From Larkinella humicola (GTDB lineage Bacteria; Bacteroidota; Bacteroidia; Cytophagales; Spirosomataceae): a stretch of DNA of 64,000 nt. The notes beneath the pieces are model-generated. The model saw only the letters and a program-made list of their open reading frames with translations. It was not told where the DNA came from and searched no databases. Shown here piece by piece: positions 1 through 9,700 of the stretch. A program made the position numbers and the translations under genes. Position 1 is the first letter of the stretch. Every line of letters begins with the position of its first letter. Location: NCBI RefSeq assembly GCF_008727875.1, contig NZ_VTWS01000008.1, positions 62,001-126,000 on the forward strand, given 5' to 3'.

Positions 1-240
1 CAATTCGGTCCGGGAACCGGCCGTGTTTCGCTTCGTCGACTGGATGCGGCTAAACAATCGCTGGGCGTCCAGTCGTTCTGCCGCATTGAGCGGGAGCGCA
101 GTCGGTTCGGTCAGGTCAGCATCGAGCAATTGCTGCAACTGGCGTTGTCCGTTAACCGTCGCCAGATGCACCAGGACGGCCCGGGCTTCTTCCGGAGTAC
201 ACTCATTCCGTACATACTTCTGTAGAAGTTGTGTATCCAT
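1..240 (-). CDS. FecR-type anti-sigma factor, N-terminal part (runs off the left edge)
   Basis: Translating the minus strand from the ATG at 238-240 gives an open 80-codon frame to the window edge, beginning MDTQLLQKYVRNECTPEEAR. This cytoplasmic N-terminal helical region is typical of Bacteroidota FecR-like anti-sigma factors, where the motif 'Y..G.CT.EE...V..WL' is common. The membrane helix and FecR domain would lie outside the window. It sits 85 bases downstream of an ECF sigma gene on the same strand, the usual order in Bacteroidota, where the pair usually controls a downstream SusC/SusD-type locus. Only the first 80 residues are visible, so the family call leans on context. Confidence 0.72.
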   Translation of the reverse strand, partial: MDTQLLQKYVRNECTPEEARAVLVHLATVNGQRQLQQLLDADLTEPTALPLNAAERLDAQRLFSRIQSTKRNTAGSRTEL

Positions 241-324
241 TAATAGAGATTAGGAAATGTTCTATTCATTCCTAATTAGATACACATGGGCGGGCCGAAA
301 GTATTACTGATCGGAGAAAAAATA

Positions 325-942
325 TTAATGGAATAAAAAGAAGAGCAACAGGGGCAGGATTCCTTCGAGGTCGGCGTGTTTGCTGAGGTAGTCTTTTAAA
401 AACCGGGTTGCCTGTGAAAACTGCGATTTGACGGTATTGACCGAGATGGATAATTGTCTGGCAACCTGTTCATTGTCCAGGCCATTGAACACCCGCAACC
501 GGAACACTTTTTCCCGTTGGGGCGGCAATTTCTGCATCCCCTGCTCCAGAATGGCGCCATACTCCTGCAACTGAAACGCGTCGCTGGTAGTATCTTCTCC
601 GTTGAGTTCTTCCATTTCGACCGACAGGTATTCCCAGATCGACTGGTGGTGGTTGCGAATCACGTTCAGGACGTGGTTCTTCATGGAAACCGACAGAAAA
701 TTCTTAATGGAATACGTCTCGTTCAGGGCGTCGCGGTGGTCCCAGAGTTTGAGAAAGATGTCCTGAACGGCATCTTCGGCCAGGTCAGGATTCTTCAAAA
801 ACTTGATTCCAATCGCGAGCAGGTGTTTGTAGTAGCGATAGAAAATTTCCTCAAAAGCATTTTCGTCACCCGCTTTCAACCGCAGGGTGATCTCCTTTTC
901 AGCGTCTTGACCCAACCGGATGGGTAGTTTTCGAATCCGCAT
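325..942 (-). CDS. ECF RNA polymerase sigma factor (Bacteroidota family)
   Basis: A 205-residue sigma-70 family protein that directs RNA polymerase to a small set of promoters. Region 2 lies around residues 25-95 and contains the stretch LAEDAVQDIFLKLWDHRD. Region 4, around 135-195, contains LPPQREKVFRLRVFNGLDN followed by a helix-turn-helix (VARQLSISVNTVKSQ). The length and the hydrophobic C-terminal tail (LLLFFLF) are normal for Bacteroidota ECF factors paired with FecR proteins. The start is the ATG at 940-942. The FecR-like gene follows on the same strand, so the sigma factor is probably held inactive by it until a surface receptor signals. The target locus lies outside the window. Confidence 0.93.
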   Translation of the reverse strand: MRIRKLPIRLGQDAEKEITLRLKAGDENAFEEIFYRYYKHLLAIGIKFLKNPDLAEDAVQDIFLKLWDHRDALNETYSIKNFLSVSMKNHVLNVIRNHHQSIWEYLSVEMEELNGEDTTSDAFQLQEYGAILEQGMQKLPPQREKVFRLRVFNGLDNEQVARQLSISVNTVKSQFSQATRFLKDYLSKHADLEGILPLLLFFLFH

Positions 943-1118
943 GAACTGACCTGTTGGCTATTTTCGATGAACGAGACGGAATGCTTTCTAACCAATAGCT
1001 AAAGTAGGCATTAAAACCGTACTATTCCAATAAAAAATTCTCTTTAAGCCAAGTATATTGTCAATTTAACACTTATTTTTTCAAGAATAATTCAACTGGT
1101 AATCACTTAATCGAATAA

Positions 1119-1348
1119 GCGGGGTTTCTTTTAAATGCCACGCCATAAGTACCCCGTGATTTGTAGTTGTTTTTAGGGGCAGGCAATCTTTCCAAAAAGA
1201 ACGAAACCGGTAGCGTCCGTTCATGCCAAAAAATGGCCCCGTTTTGACCGGGCAAAAAATCGGGGTCATCCAACGCATTGCCAACGGAACCAGTGCCCGA
1301 CAAATTGCCGAAAAGCTGTATCTTGGCGAACGAACGACTGTCTTGTGA
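1119..1348 (+). pseudogene. Decayed LuxR-type response regulator (C-terminal half)
   Basis: No intact gene fills 943-1386, but the plus strand keeps pieces of a NarL/LuxR-type response regulator. From 1122 one frame reads GFLLNATP followed by a stop, matching the end of a receiver domain. A second frame from about 1160 reads FVVVFRGRQSF and, after an in-frame TAG at 1211, RPFMPKNGPVLT. It continues as QKIGVIQRIANG and ARQIAEKLYLGERT, the LuxR helix-turn-helix, before a TGA at 1346. Order and spacing fit a normal regulator, with at least one frameshift and two stops. Weaker similarity may continue in another frame to about 1410, inside the end of the converging esterase gene. No receiver N-terminus is recognisable upstream. 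Confidence 0.55.
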
Positions 1349-1386
1349 TCGGCGAATGAGGGTTGGTTTGAAAATGGTCCGCCAGG

Positions 1387-2679
1387 TCAAAGGTATTTTT
1401 TCAGGTAAGAAATGATGCGCGGCCAATCCGTGGGCAGAACCGCATGGCCTCCCTCGTGCATAAAATACCCCAGGTGATTCATCAGCAAAGACGTATCCTC
1501 CGCCGGGGGCAGGACGGTGGTTTCCGGAGTGGTTTTTCCGAAAAGTTTATACACCGGGGCTGCGGCCACTGCCGACAGGAACTCCCCGTTCGGGTCCGAC
1601 CAGTAATCCGTGCTGCCGGTCTGGAGGAGTAAAGGCCGGGGAGCCATCAGGGCGACCAGCACGTGCCCATCAATCGGCAAGCTGTTCACCTTGTCAGAGT
1701 AGGTATGGTAGTTGGCGGCAAACTGGTAGAGATACCGCGAGGGATCGGTAATATGTCCGATGGTTTCTCCGAAATTGCGTCGGCTCAAAGCCGCCCCTCC
1801 TTCGCCCGAAATGCTGGCGACCACCACCTTAAACCGGGTATCATGGACACCCGCCCAGAGAACCGCCTTCCCCAAACGGGAAGCACCCTGAAGGGCAATG
1901 CGGGTCGCATCAATCTGTTGATCCGTTTCAAAGTAATCCATCGCCCGGCTAAGGCCCCAGGCCCAGGCCGAAATCGCTCCCCACTCATTGGCCGCCGGTC
2001 CGGTTTGGTTCGGTTTCAAATACGTTTTTCGAATACCGTACTGAATCCCCTCCTTAAAATCCGGCTCGATATCGCCGTAATAGACGGTGGCAAAACCCAT
2101 TCCGGCCTCCAGAAACGGCTCCACATTCAGTTTGCCGAAGGGAGTCGGTTTATCGGCCCGTACTTTTTTGCCTTCTCTGGACCAAATACTGCCGACCAAT
2201 AATCCCGAATCGTCGATGAGCTGATTGTAAGCCACAAAAGAAATATTCATCAACAAAGGCACCGGTTTTTTGGCCGCGCTCGGGAGGTAAATCACCAGAT
2301 TCATCGTGTGGTCGGCGGTGTCGCTGGTAAAATACACGGTGACCTGTTTGCGAATCGCCTTGCCATTGAAAACCGACGTTCCCGGATCAACTGCGTGAAA
2401 CCGCAATGCCTTCGGACGCGGGGGCATTTTTCCAAACTGGAGTTCCTCCACGAGCTTGAGGAGTTCCGGTCGCCGTTTTCGGGTCCAGGCCTTTGCATTC
2501 GTAACCTTTTGACCATCGGCACCCGTCAATAAATCAGGAAGCTCGTACGAACCTACGGAGTCTTCCTGATAATTGACGGGAATTCCGGCCACCAACGTGG
2601 GCCGGTTAGCGGCTGGCTGCTGCGCCAGAACCGCCAGCGGGAACGCCATCAGGAGCAGTATAGTTAGGGGTCTTTTCAT
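1387..2679 (-). CDS. Secreted glucuronoyl esterase-like protein (CE15 family)
   Basis: A 430-residue alpha/beta hydrolase with a signal peptide (MKRPLTILLLMAFPLAVLAQ). The nucleophile elbow is GASRLGK with Ser267, the CE15 form of the motif. SGEGG around Glu293 and the C-terminal HEGGH (His408/His412) supply the likely acid and base. Family members cleave the ester between 4-O-methyl-glucuronic acid of xylan and lignin alcohols, acting outside the cytoplasm. The gene lies 73 bases downstream of a GH106 enzyme on the same strand and is probably the last gene of that operon. Many bacterial CE15 enzymes act on other uronate esters, so the substrate here is open; an association with rhamnose-containing pectic or arabinogalactan side chains is an inference from the neighbour. 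Confidence 0.85.
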   Translation of the reverse strand: MKRPLTILLLMAFPLAVLAQQPAANRPTLVAGIPVNYQEDSVGSYELPDLLTGADGQKVTNAKAWTRKRRPELLKLVEELQFGKMPPRPKALRFHAVDPGTSVFNGKAIRKQVTVYFTSDTADHTMNLVIYLPSAAKKPVPLLMNISFVAYNQLIDDSGLLVGSIWSREGKKVRADKPTPFGKLNVEPFLEAGMGFATVYYGDIEPDFKEGIQYGIRKTYLKPNQTGPAANEWGAISAWAWGLSRAMDYFETDQQIDATRIALQGASRLGKAVLWAGVHDTRFKVVVASISGEGGAALSRRNFGETIGHITDPSRYLYQFAANYHTYSDKVNSLPIDGHVLVALMAPRPLLLQTGSTDYWSDPNGEFLSAVAAAPVYKLFGKTTPETTVLPPAEDTSLLMNHLGYFMHEGGHAVLPTDWPRIISYLKKYL

Positions 2680-2752
2680 CGCTTCTGGAAATTACCCGGT
2701 AAAGACCATCCGTTCGGGAAACTACCGAAATCGTTTTGGATTCATCAGCAGG

Positions 2753-5700
2753 CTACCGTTTTACTGTTGCAGCATCCGACGTCGCTTCCAGCACGCGAAC
2801 CGGCCCCAGCAGGCCCGACGGCAACAGGGGCGAATCGGCCCGGTAGAACGGCATGGTCGTGAACGTAATCTTGCTGGTCACACCGCCCTGGGCGTCACCG
2901 ATCAGGCGGTTTACCCAGAGGTTCGTGACCTTGATTTGTACGGTATTGCGACCGGTTTTCAGCGCCTGCGTGACGTCGATGCGGAACGGTTTTTTCCAGA
3001 CTGTCCCCACGGTTTTTCCGTTGACAATCACCTCGGCGATGTTCTTCACCTCGCCCAGATCCAGGATGTACGACGCGTTTTTCGTCACTTTCGGCACATC
3101 GAATGCGTTTTCGTAGGTAGCCGTACCGGAAAAGTATTTAACACCCGGATCGGTATTTTCCGTCAACGACGCCAGCGTGTTGACTGTAGCCTGCGCGGGT
3201 GCGCCCCTCCCCTCCTGAAAAGCCACTTTCCAGGCACCCGCCACACTGACAACGGACGATTCTGTGACGGCAGGTTTGGTATAGGACGTTACCATCGCCT
3301 TGTCGCGGAAAACGATGAAATACGCTTGCCACGACTCAAATTGGAGCGGTACAATCGTCCGTCCGTCTTTGATCTGATACGACACTTTCTCGGTTTTGCC
3401 CGTCTCGGGATTCCACAACTCCGGTACTTTACCCGTTACCCGGAAGCTGACGGTGGCCGCGTTCGGGTTGTCGCTGCGGTTATCGAGCCAGTAGAGGTCC
3501 ATGTCAGCGGTTTGGCGGTGGACATAGAGAATTCGGGCCTTGGCTCCGGAAATGTCCACGTCTTTTGGGACGTTCATCGCGCTTAACACCGAATCCACCG
3601 GTTTGGTCGAGACATTCGGATGGGTCCAGATTTGATTCACCAGTGCGGTAAATTCGGCCGGGTTGTCGCTCAGGCTCGGAGAACGCTCGGGCTTGACACC
3701 CGCCACATGCATACCGGCTTGAACCAGTTCACCGAGTTTTTTCAACACGGGCAACGTCATGGTTCTTGCCGACGAATCCAGCACCATCAGGCGGTATTGC
3801 TGACCGCTTGGCGTCACCATCGTTCCACCTTCCACCCGCAGCGCCGTCTTCACCACCGTGGCATTGGCAAAATCAAAAGCATAACCGGCCGGAATGGTGG
3901 GCAGTTTCTGGGTGCAGAGCTGGGTGATGTTGTTGTTCTCGCCATAATAATACAAAACATCCACGACCGGTTTTCCCTGTTGAAGCAGGAAGCAACTCCG
4001 GCCCAGGTAGCTCATCCAGACGTTGGCCTGTTCGGCCCAGGTTTCCTGCCGGGTGAAGTATTGCCCGAAAGGCCCGAGCGAGATACCCGGTTTTTTATCA
4101 TCCAGCGGCTGATGCACCGACGTATGCACCACAAAGCGGTTCAGGCCCGACGCCATTTCCAGATCGGCGGTGCGTTTCAGTTTCTCGGGATGCCAGCTAA
4201 ACGCATTGCCAACGGAGGTCATCGACTCGGCGGCTACCAGGTTTTGACCATAAATGTGCGCCACCGAAGCCGCTTCCCGAATGTCGGCTTCGCTGCGCAC
4301 TTCTTCATCGGCACCACCGGCCAGACTGCCCGGCGTCCACATGGCCGACATCGGCACATCGGCCTTGCGTTTCACGTCCATGCCGTCGGCTAAATAAATC
4401 CGCCCGCCTTCGTGCGATTCCGTATAGCGTTTCATCCCCCGGGCTTTCAACGCATCGCCAATGACTTCGTAGTGGTTTTCAACAATCAGCTCACCGATGG
4501 TTTTCCGGAAATCCCACAGAAATTTCTCGCTGGCTTCGGCACTATTGACGACCCGGCCCGTCAGCACCGGAAGCCAGGGTTTGATGTCGTAGCCGCGTCG
4601 TTTCTTAAACTCCTCCGGCATGGCTTTCGTCCAGGTCATGTGGCCCGCTTCGTAGCTGTCCAGCACCATGTATTGCAGCCCCTGCGCGCCCATCTGGCCC
4701 CCGGTGGCCTCCTTGTACATGTCCAGATAGGTATCGATGTATTTCCGGACAGCCACGTTGTCGAGCTTGTCCACTTCCAGTCCGGTGGCTTCGGGCGAAG
4801 CGGGGTGGTTGTTGCGGCCCGTCAGCGAGTAGCCCAGCCGCATGACCACCCAGTCACCACCGGCCGGCGGTGTCCAGTTCAGCGTTCCGTCGGCACTCAT
4901 TTTGGCGGTCAGATCCACCACATCCTGGGTCGGAATGGCGTCGGCATCGGTTTTTATGAGCGAGTGCGTACTTTCTTTCCACGGATTAAAACCGGCTTTT
5001 TCTTCAAACAGGTCCACGCGGTCGGTATTGTGCAGCACCAGTTCCGCCACCGGCACACCTTCCGGTTTGCCCGGAGCCGCACTTCCGCCCATCATGGCCG
5101 CAAACGGATTGCCCTGTGGTTCCAGGGTTTTAAACGTAACCCGGAAGAATCTGGCGGTTGTGGGCAAAATGCTCATCGTGTTCTGGGGAACCGTACTGCC
5201 CCGGATCACCACCACATCCCGGAAAGTAACGCCGTCGTCGCTCACTTTCAGCGTCCGGTTGTCGGGTGCTCCTCTGAATTCGGCCAATGCCCCCCCGCTG
5301 GTGGCGCCCACAATCGTAAACGCCTTGACCGTCTGCGGGCTGTCGAACGCGTACTGAATCCACATGTCCTGACCCACTTCCATCGGCGGCAGCAGGGTGG
5401 TTTTTGCCAGATCACCATCGGTCAGGTCGGCGAGGCTGAACGTTCCGCCACTCGACGTGATTTTCGGATTGAGCGAAGCCAACAATTTCTCAGCCGTCGG
5501 CAGTCGATAGGCGATAACCGCAGCATCGGCGTAGTAGTTTTGCGGTTTCCCCGCTGAACCGCCGAGCATGGCGGCACCGAGCGGTACGTTCTGGAAATTG
5601 CCGGTGGTGTTCGGCGGCTGGGGAAGTTTCCCCGAAAACGGTCGGGCCGCGTTCGGCTGACCACCCGGAACGCGGGTTTCGGTCCAGACGTACTTTTTCA

Positions 5701-6088
5701 TGCCATCGCTGGCAGGCACCCACGGACCACCCGTTACGCTCCAGCCCGGCGATCCGGCAATGGCCATTTCGAGCTGGAGTTTTTGGGCCAGATCGGTAGT
5801 GTGTTTGAAGGCGTCCTTCCATTCGGGGGTCATGAACACCAGCTTTTTAGGCGTCACGGCGGGCGTAAACAGGCTGGCGTCGAAGTTTTGAAAACCGCCG
5901 ATGCCGACGCGGCTCATCCATTCCAGGTCTTTGGTGATGCCTTCTTTGGTGATGTTGCCATTCATCCAGTGCCACCACACGCGGGGCTTGGCGGTATTGG
6001 GCGGAGTTTGAAAGCCTTTTTGGAGCGCTGAAGGCTGCGCAAAGGCCAAAGCCGGGAGCAGCCAGGCCAAAACCGTCATTTTTTTCAT
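2753..6088 (-). CDS. GH106-type glycoside hydrolase (alpha-L-rhamnosidase family)
   Basis: A 1111-residue secreted enzyme. The ATG at 6086-6088 is chosen because it opens a clear signal peptide (MKKMTVLAWLLPALAFA); an in-frame start 57 codons earlier would add a non-signal leader. The N-terminus has the GH106 pattern 'PRVWWHWMNGNITKEGITKD' and 'GIGGFQNFD', and near residue 130 'GSPGWSVTGGPWV'. A discoidin-like beta domain is inserted after about residue 220, and C-terminal beta-sandwich domains end in a galactose-binding-like fold (VIVNGKTVGTVWKKPFRID). GH106 enzymes remove alpha-L-rhamnose from plant glycans. Neighbours are a small secreted protein upstream and a CE15 esterase downstream. 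Many proteins of this type in Cytophagales lack biochemical proof, so rhamnose specificity is a family-level statement. Confidence 0.88.
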   Translation of the reverse strand: MKKMTVLAWLLPALAFAQPSALQKGFQTPPNTAKPRVWWHWMNGNITKEGITKDLEWMSRVGIGGFQNFDASLFTPAVTPKKLVFMTPEWKDAFKHTTDLAQKLQLEMAIAGSPGWSVTGGPWVPASDGMKKYVWTETRVPGGQPNAARPFSGKLPQPPNTTGNFQNVPLGAAMLGGSAGKPQNYYADAAVIAYRLPTAEKLLASLNPKITSSGGTFSLADLTDGDLAKTTLLPPMEVGQDMWIQYAFDSPQTVKAFTIVGATSGGALAEFRGAPDNRTLKVSDDGVTFRDVVVIRGSTVPQNTMSILPTTARFFRVTFKTLEPQGNPFAAMMGGSAAPGKPEGVPVAELVLHNTDRVDLFEEKAGFNPWKESTHSLIKTDADAIPTQDVVDLTAKMSADGTLNWTPPAGGDWVVMRLGYSLTGRNNHPASPEATGLEVDKLDNVAVRKYIDTYLDMYKEATGGQMGAQGLQYMVLDSYEAGHMTWTKAMPEEFKKRRGYDIKPWLPVLTGRVVNSAEASEKFLWDFRKTIGELIVENHYEVIGDALKARGMKRYTESHEGGRIYLADGMDVKRKADVPMSAMWTPGSLAGGADEEVRSEADIREAASVAHIYGQNLVAAESMTSVGNAFSWHPEKLKRTADLEMASGLNRFVVHTSVHQPLDDKKPGISLGPFGQYFTRQETWAEQANVWMSYLGRSCFLLQQGKPVVDVLYYYGENNNITQLCTQKLPTIPAGYAFDFANATVVKTALRVEGGTMVTPSGQQYRLMVLDSSARTMTLPVLKKLGELVQAGMHVAGVKPERSPSLSDNPAEFTALVNQIWTHPNVSTKPVDSVLSAMNVPKDVDISGAKARILYVHRQTADMDLYWLDNRSDNPNAATVSFRVTGKVPELWNPETGKTEKVSYQIKDGRTIVPLQFESWQAYFIVFRDKAMVTSYTKPAVTESSVVSVAGAWKVAFQEGRGAPAQATVNTLASLTENTDPGVKYFSGTATYENAFDVPKVTKNASYILDLGEVKNIAEVIVNGKTVGTVWKKPFRIDVTQALKTGRNTVQIKVTNLWVNRLIGDAQGGVTSKITFTTMPFYRADSPLLPSGLLGPVRVLEATSDAATVKR

Positions 6089-6216
6089 AGAGATTGGTCG
6101 TTGGGGTATTGGAAGTGAGCCTTTTGGATGCTTCTTTGTGCGAAAAGCCGGTATGACTTTATTATTACTTGTCACCCTTTTATCATTTCTTACGCTCCCG
6201 CTTAGAAGGAAAATAA

Positions 6217-6259
6217 GTGAGCAAGGTAGATGGCGAAGTTCATCATCTTCCTTGCTCAC
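6217..6259 (-). terminator. Imperfect hairpin between small secreted gene and GH106 gene
   Basis: Arms GTGAGCAAGG and CCTTGCTCAC pair perfectly and enclose a further partial stem (GATG/CATC). It lies just after the stop of the 6290-6664 gene and about 130 bases before the GH106 start, on a leftward transcript. It has no clear T-run, so it may be a weak terminator, an attenuator or an mRNA-processing stem. Confidence 0.5.
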
Positions 6260-6289
6260 AGGGGTAATACGGTCGAACGAAACCGGTTT

Positions 6290-6664
6290 TTATTTCAGCC
6301 GTTTTGCCTTGGCTTCAAAGCTGTTCATCAACGTGCCTTTGAGGTTGTCGTCGTCCACCTTCGTCAAGTCAATCGTTACATCATAGCCCTGAGCGGTAAA
6401 GGCCATCGACAGGTTGTCGCCTTTTTCATCGAGGGTGGTAATCGGAATTTTCGCCGTCGAATCGGTTGCATTGATGAGCTGACCGGTCAGTTTGCCATCC
6501 TTCCGAACCAGTTCCGCCGTCAGCGTGGAATTACCATTGGGAGTGCCAATAATGGTAATTTCCCATTTCCCTGCAAAAAAATCCGGGGGTGTTGTGGTTT
6601 GAGAAAAGCTCCGGGCGCAAACGCTCAGGAGAAAAATGAACAGAAACAGGCTTCCTTTTTTCAT
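6290..6664 (-). CDS. Small secreted beta-rich protein of unknown function
   Basis: A 124-residue protein with a signal peptide ending in FSQ. The ATG at 6662-6664 (MKKGSLFLFIFLLSVCARSF) is preferred over an upstream in-frame ATG that would precede the signal peptide. The mature part reads FFAGKWEITIIGTPNGNSTL and continues with regular strand/turn spacing ('VRKDGKLTGQL'), like small lipocalin-like or DUF3471-like barrels. I do not recognise a catalytic motif. It is 61 bases downstream of the ThuA/dehydrogenase fusion, whose own last 90 residues (AGKYKMSGLPFEYIEITPK onward) have the same look, so the two may be related accessory domains. Function unknown. Confidence 0.75.
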   Translation of the reverse strand: MKKGSLFLFIFLLSVCARSFSQTTTPPDFFAGKWEITIIGTPNGNSTLTAELVRKDGKLTGQLINATDSTAKIPITTLDEKGDNLSMAFTAQGYDVTIDLTKVDDDNLKGTLMNSFEAKAKRLK

Positions 6665-6725
6665 GGTTTGATTGGTTTGAATGTGAAATTGTTGGTTTGG
6701 TTGAGCCGCCTTAATCAGCCCATTA

Positions 6726-9700
6726 TTACTTGTCCCCTTTGAACGACATGCCCTGAACCTCAAGGGTTAACGAGGTGACTTTTTGGTCGGCACCACGGCT
6801 GAATTTGAACACGGTGTTATTTCCGCCTTTAAATTCATCGGCTCCCGGGCCGGGCGTGAGCTCGCCTTCCTTATCACCTGCCTTCATGGACAGCCGTCCG
6901 GCTTTGGGGGTAATTTCGATGTACTCAAACGGAAGCCCGGACATCTTGTATTTGCCCGCGTACGCTTCCAGATCCTGGGATGGACCTGATGCCGCAGACG
7001 CCGGCGTCGAGGCCGGTTTTGCGCTGGATTCCGCAGACTGGCGCGTTTGGAACTCCAGATCGATCACCACGAACAGCGACTGCCCGGCGGGGGCTTTGTC
7101 ATTTTTGAAGACCAGATACACATCGTGGAATCCCGTTGCCGAGGACAGTTTAGCCACCACCGGCGGGGGCATGCTGGTAACACTCCCGCCCTCGCTGGGC
7201 GAAATGAAGGCGGTTTCGCCGATGAGTTTACCCGTTGGGTCATCCAGCCGCACCTCGATCGTGCCACCGGCTGCGTTCAACTGGGATTTCGGTGCCGAAG
7301 CGGTAAATTTGATCTGTTCGATACCGGTTAAATCCAGGTTACTGAACCCAATGCTCGAATTTTTGACCGAGGCAATGATGACGGTGCCGTATTTCATGAC
7401 GCCTTCGATCTTGTCGGCTTTCCCGGCGGGGAGCTTCGCACTGCGCAAAACCAGCGTTTTTTCGGCCGTAATCGCGGGAACACCGGAACTACCTTTGTCC
7501 CGATACGCAGCCCGAACCAGATACCGGCCTTCGCCCTTATCACCCTCGGGCAGATTCATGGTATAACTTCCCTTGACCGGCAATGAGGGAGACGCCTGCT
7601 TCTTTTCGGCCAGACTCAGAATGTAGCGCACCATTTCCTGCACATCGGCCTGGGCCAGTTGGGGGTGGGCACTCATGGCGACATCGCCCCAGACACCACT
7701 GCCGCCGGAGATCACTTTTTGGGCCAGACGCTCGGCTGCACCGGCTTCGCCTTTGTATTTCAGAGCAACTTGCTCATAAGCAGGCCCCACCGATTTCTTA
7801 TCGACACTGTGACACGCCTTGCAATCGCTGCTCTCCATCAATTTCAGCCCTTTGACGACCTGCGCGGATGCATCGGCGCTGCGGTGGCCCTGCGCAATTT
7901 CGGCCAGATCGTAGCCTTCGGCTAAATAATCGATATTGACAGCAACTTCGGCGGGTTTGATTTTTCCGCTCGCCAGACTACCATCTTCCTTATCCTGGAC
8001 TTTTACTTCGTAGGCAAACGGTTGTCCCGGAAAGAAAAAGGTCTGGTTGCTGTTTCTGGTTTCGAACGTCAACACCGGTTCTTCATTACCGGCCATAATT
8101 TCCACCGTCCGGCTGCTGCGGCCGCCTTTGGCATCAGTTACCGTTAAGGTCGCTTTGTAAATCCCGGCTTTGTCGAAGCTGACGGTCGGGTTTGCCACCG
8201 GGAAGGTTCGTTTGGAGTTTCCCGATTGAGAAGTGACCGTCCAGCTATACGTCAAGGCATCGTTGTCAAAATCCCTAGTGCCTTCCGACGAAAGCCGGGC
8301 TTTGAACGGAATCGATCCGCCTTTTTTGGACGTGGCTACCTGAACGAGCGGTTTGCGGTTGCCGCCGTTGTACTCGATGCGCACCAGCCGGGCGTCGTCG
8401 TTTTGCGTAAACCAGCCGCTGCCGTATTCCAGCATGTACAAATCGCCTTCCGGGCCAAACTCGATATCCACCGGATTGGAGAACTTATAGCTGGGCATCA
8501 CCCGCTCCATCGACGCGTAGTTTCCGTTCGCGTCCAGCGTCACCGCCATCAGCCAGCCGCGCATCCATTCGTAGATGATTAATTTCCCGTCGTAATAATC
8601 CGGGAAAGGTCGCTTCGCCTGGGTGAACTGGTCCCGGTGAAAAACCGGCCCGGCCATTGCCGAACGGCCACCGGCCCCCATCAGCGGAAACTCTTTGGAT
8701 TCGGCGTAGGGGTACCAGATGAAGGCTTTCTGCGCCGGTGGCAGCTGATTTAAGCCGGTGTTATTGACCGAATTGTTGACCGGTTTTTCGGAGTCGTATA
8801 GCGCTCCGGACTGGCCGGTGGCAAAATCGTACTGAAAATACGGTTTATTATCGCCCACAAAATACGGCCAGCCGTAATTCCCGGCTTTCCGCGCCTGTCC
8901 AATTTCATCCTGTCCGGCGGGGCCGCGCTTTTCGCCCGGTTGTCCCGCATCCGGACCGATATCGCCCCAGTAGAGAAAGCCGGTTTTGGGATCTACCGAG
9001 ATGCGGAATGGATTCCGGTGGCCCATCGTGTAAATCTCCGGGCGGGTTTTAGGGGTTCCTTTTGGAAAAAGGTTGCCTTCCGGAATGGTGTAGGAACCGT
9101 CGGCTTCCGGATGAATCCGCAGGATTTTACCGCGCAGATCGTTCGTGTTGGCCGAGGTCATCTGCGCATCGAAGGGCGACCGGCCGGGTCGTTCATCCGC
9201 CGGGCTGTAGCCGTTGGATTGCTGCGGATTGATGTTGTCGCCGGTCGACAGGTATAAATTTCCGTGGGCGTCGAACGTCAATGAACCACCCGCGTGACCG
9301 CTGATTTCGCGTTGCGTCGCCACGTCGAGGATGACTTTTTTGGAACTCATCACCAGTTCGTCGCCTTTCAACTCGTAACGGACCAGGCTGTTTTTGGCTT
9401 CTTTTCCTTCGGGCGAATAATACAGGTAAATCCAGTGGTTTTGCTCAAAATGGGGATCTTTCGTCAGACTCAACAAACCGCCTTCGTCTTCACCGACTTT
9501 TCCCTCCTTATCGGTGACTTTGGTGTTCACCGGAATATGGGCAATGAGGGTAATCTTACCAGTCGAGGGGCTGTAGAGTTTAACATTGCCCCGGCGTTCC
9601 ACAAACACCACGCGGTTATCCGGCAGCACGGTCAGTTCCATCGGTTCATCGAGTTTCTCGCCCAACACCACTTTTGAAAACCGGTTTTCTTCGGGCAGTC

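Noticed and set aside
454-927. Long plus-strand open frame opposite the ECF sigma gene
   Set aside because: It is antisense to a clearly conserved sigma factor and has no recognisable domain; such shadow frames are common in GC-rich DNA.
1081-1426. Two overlapping minus-strand frames next to the CE15 gene
   Set aside because: They have no domain, overlap each other and the gene end, and lie opposite the better-supported response-regulator remnant.
2573-3586. 337-codon plus-strand frame
   Set aside because: It runs antisense through the GH106 and CE15 genes; Arg/His/Gly-rich composition and no domain mark it as a shadow.
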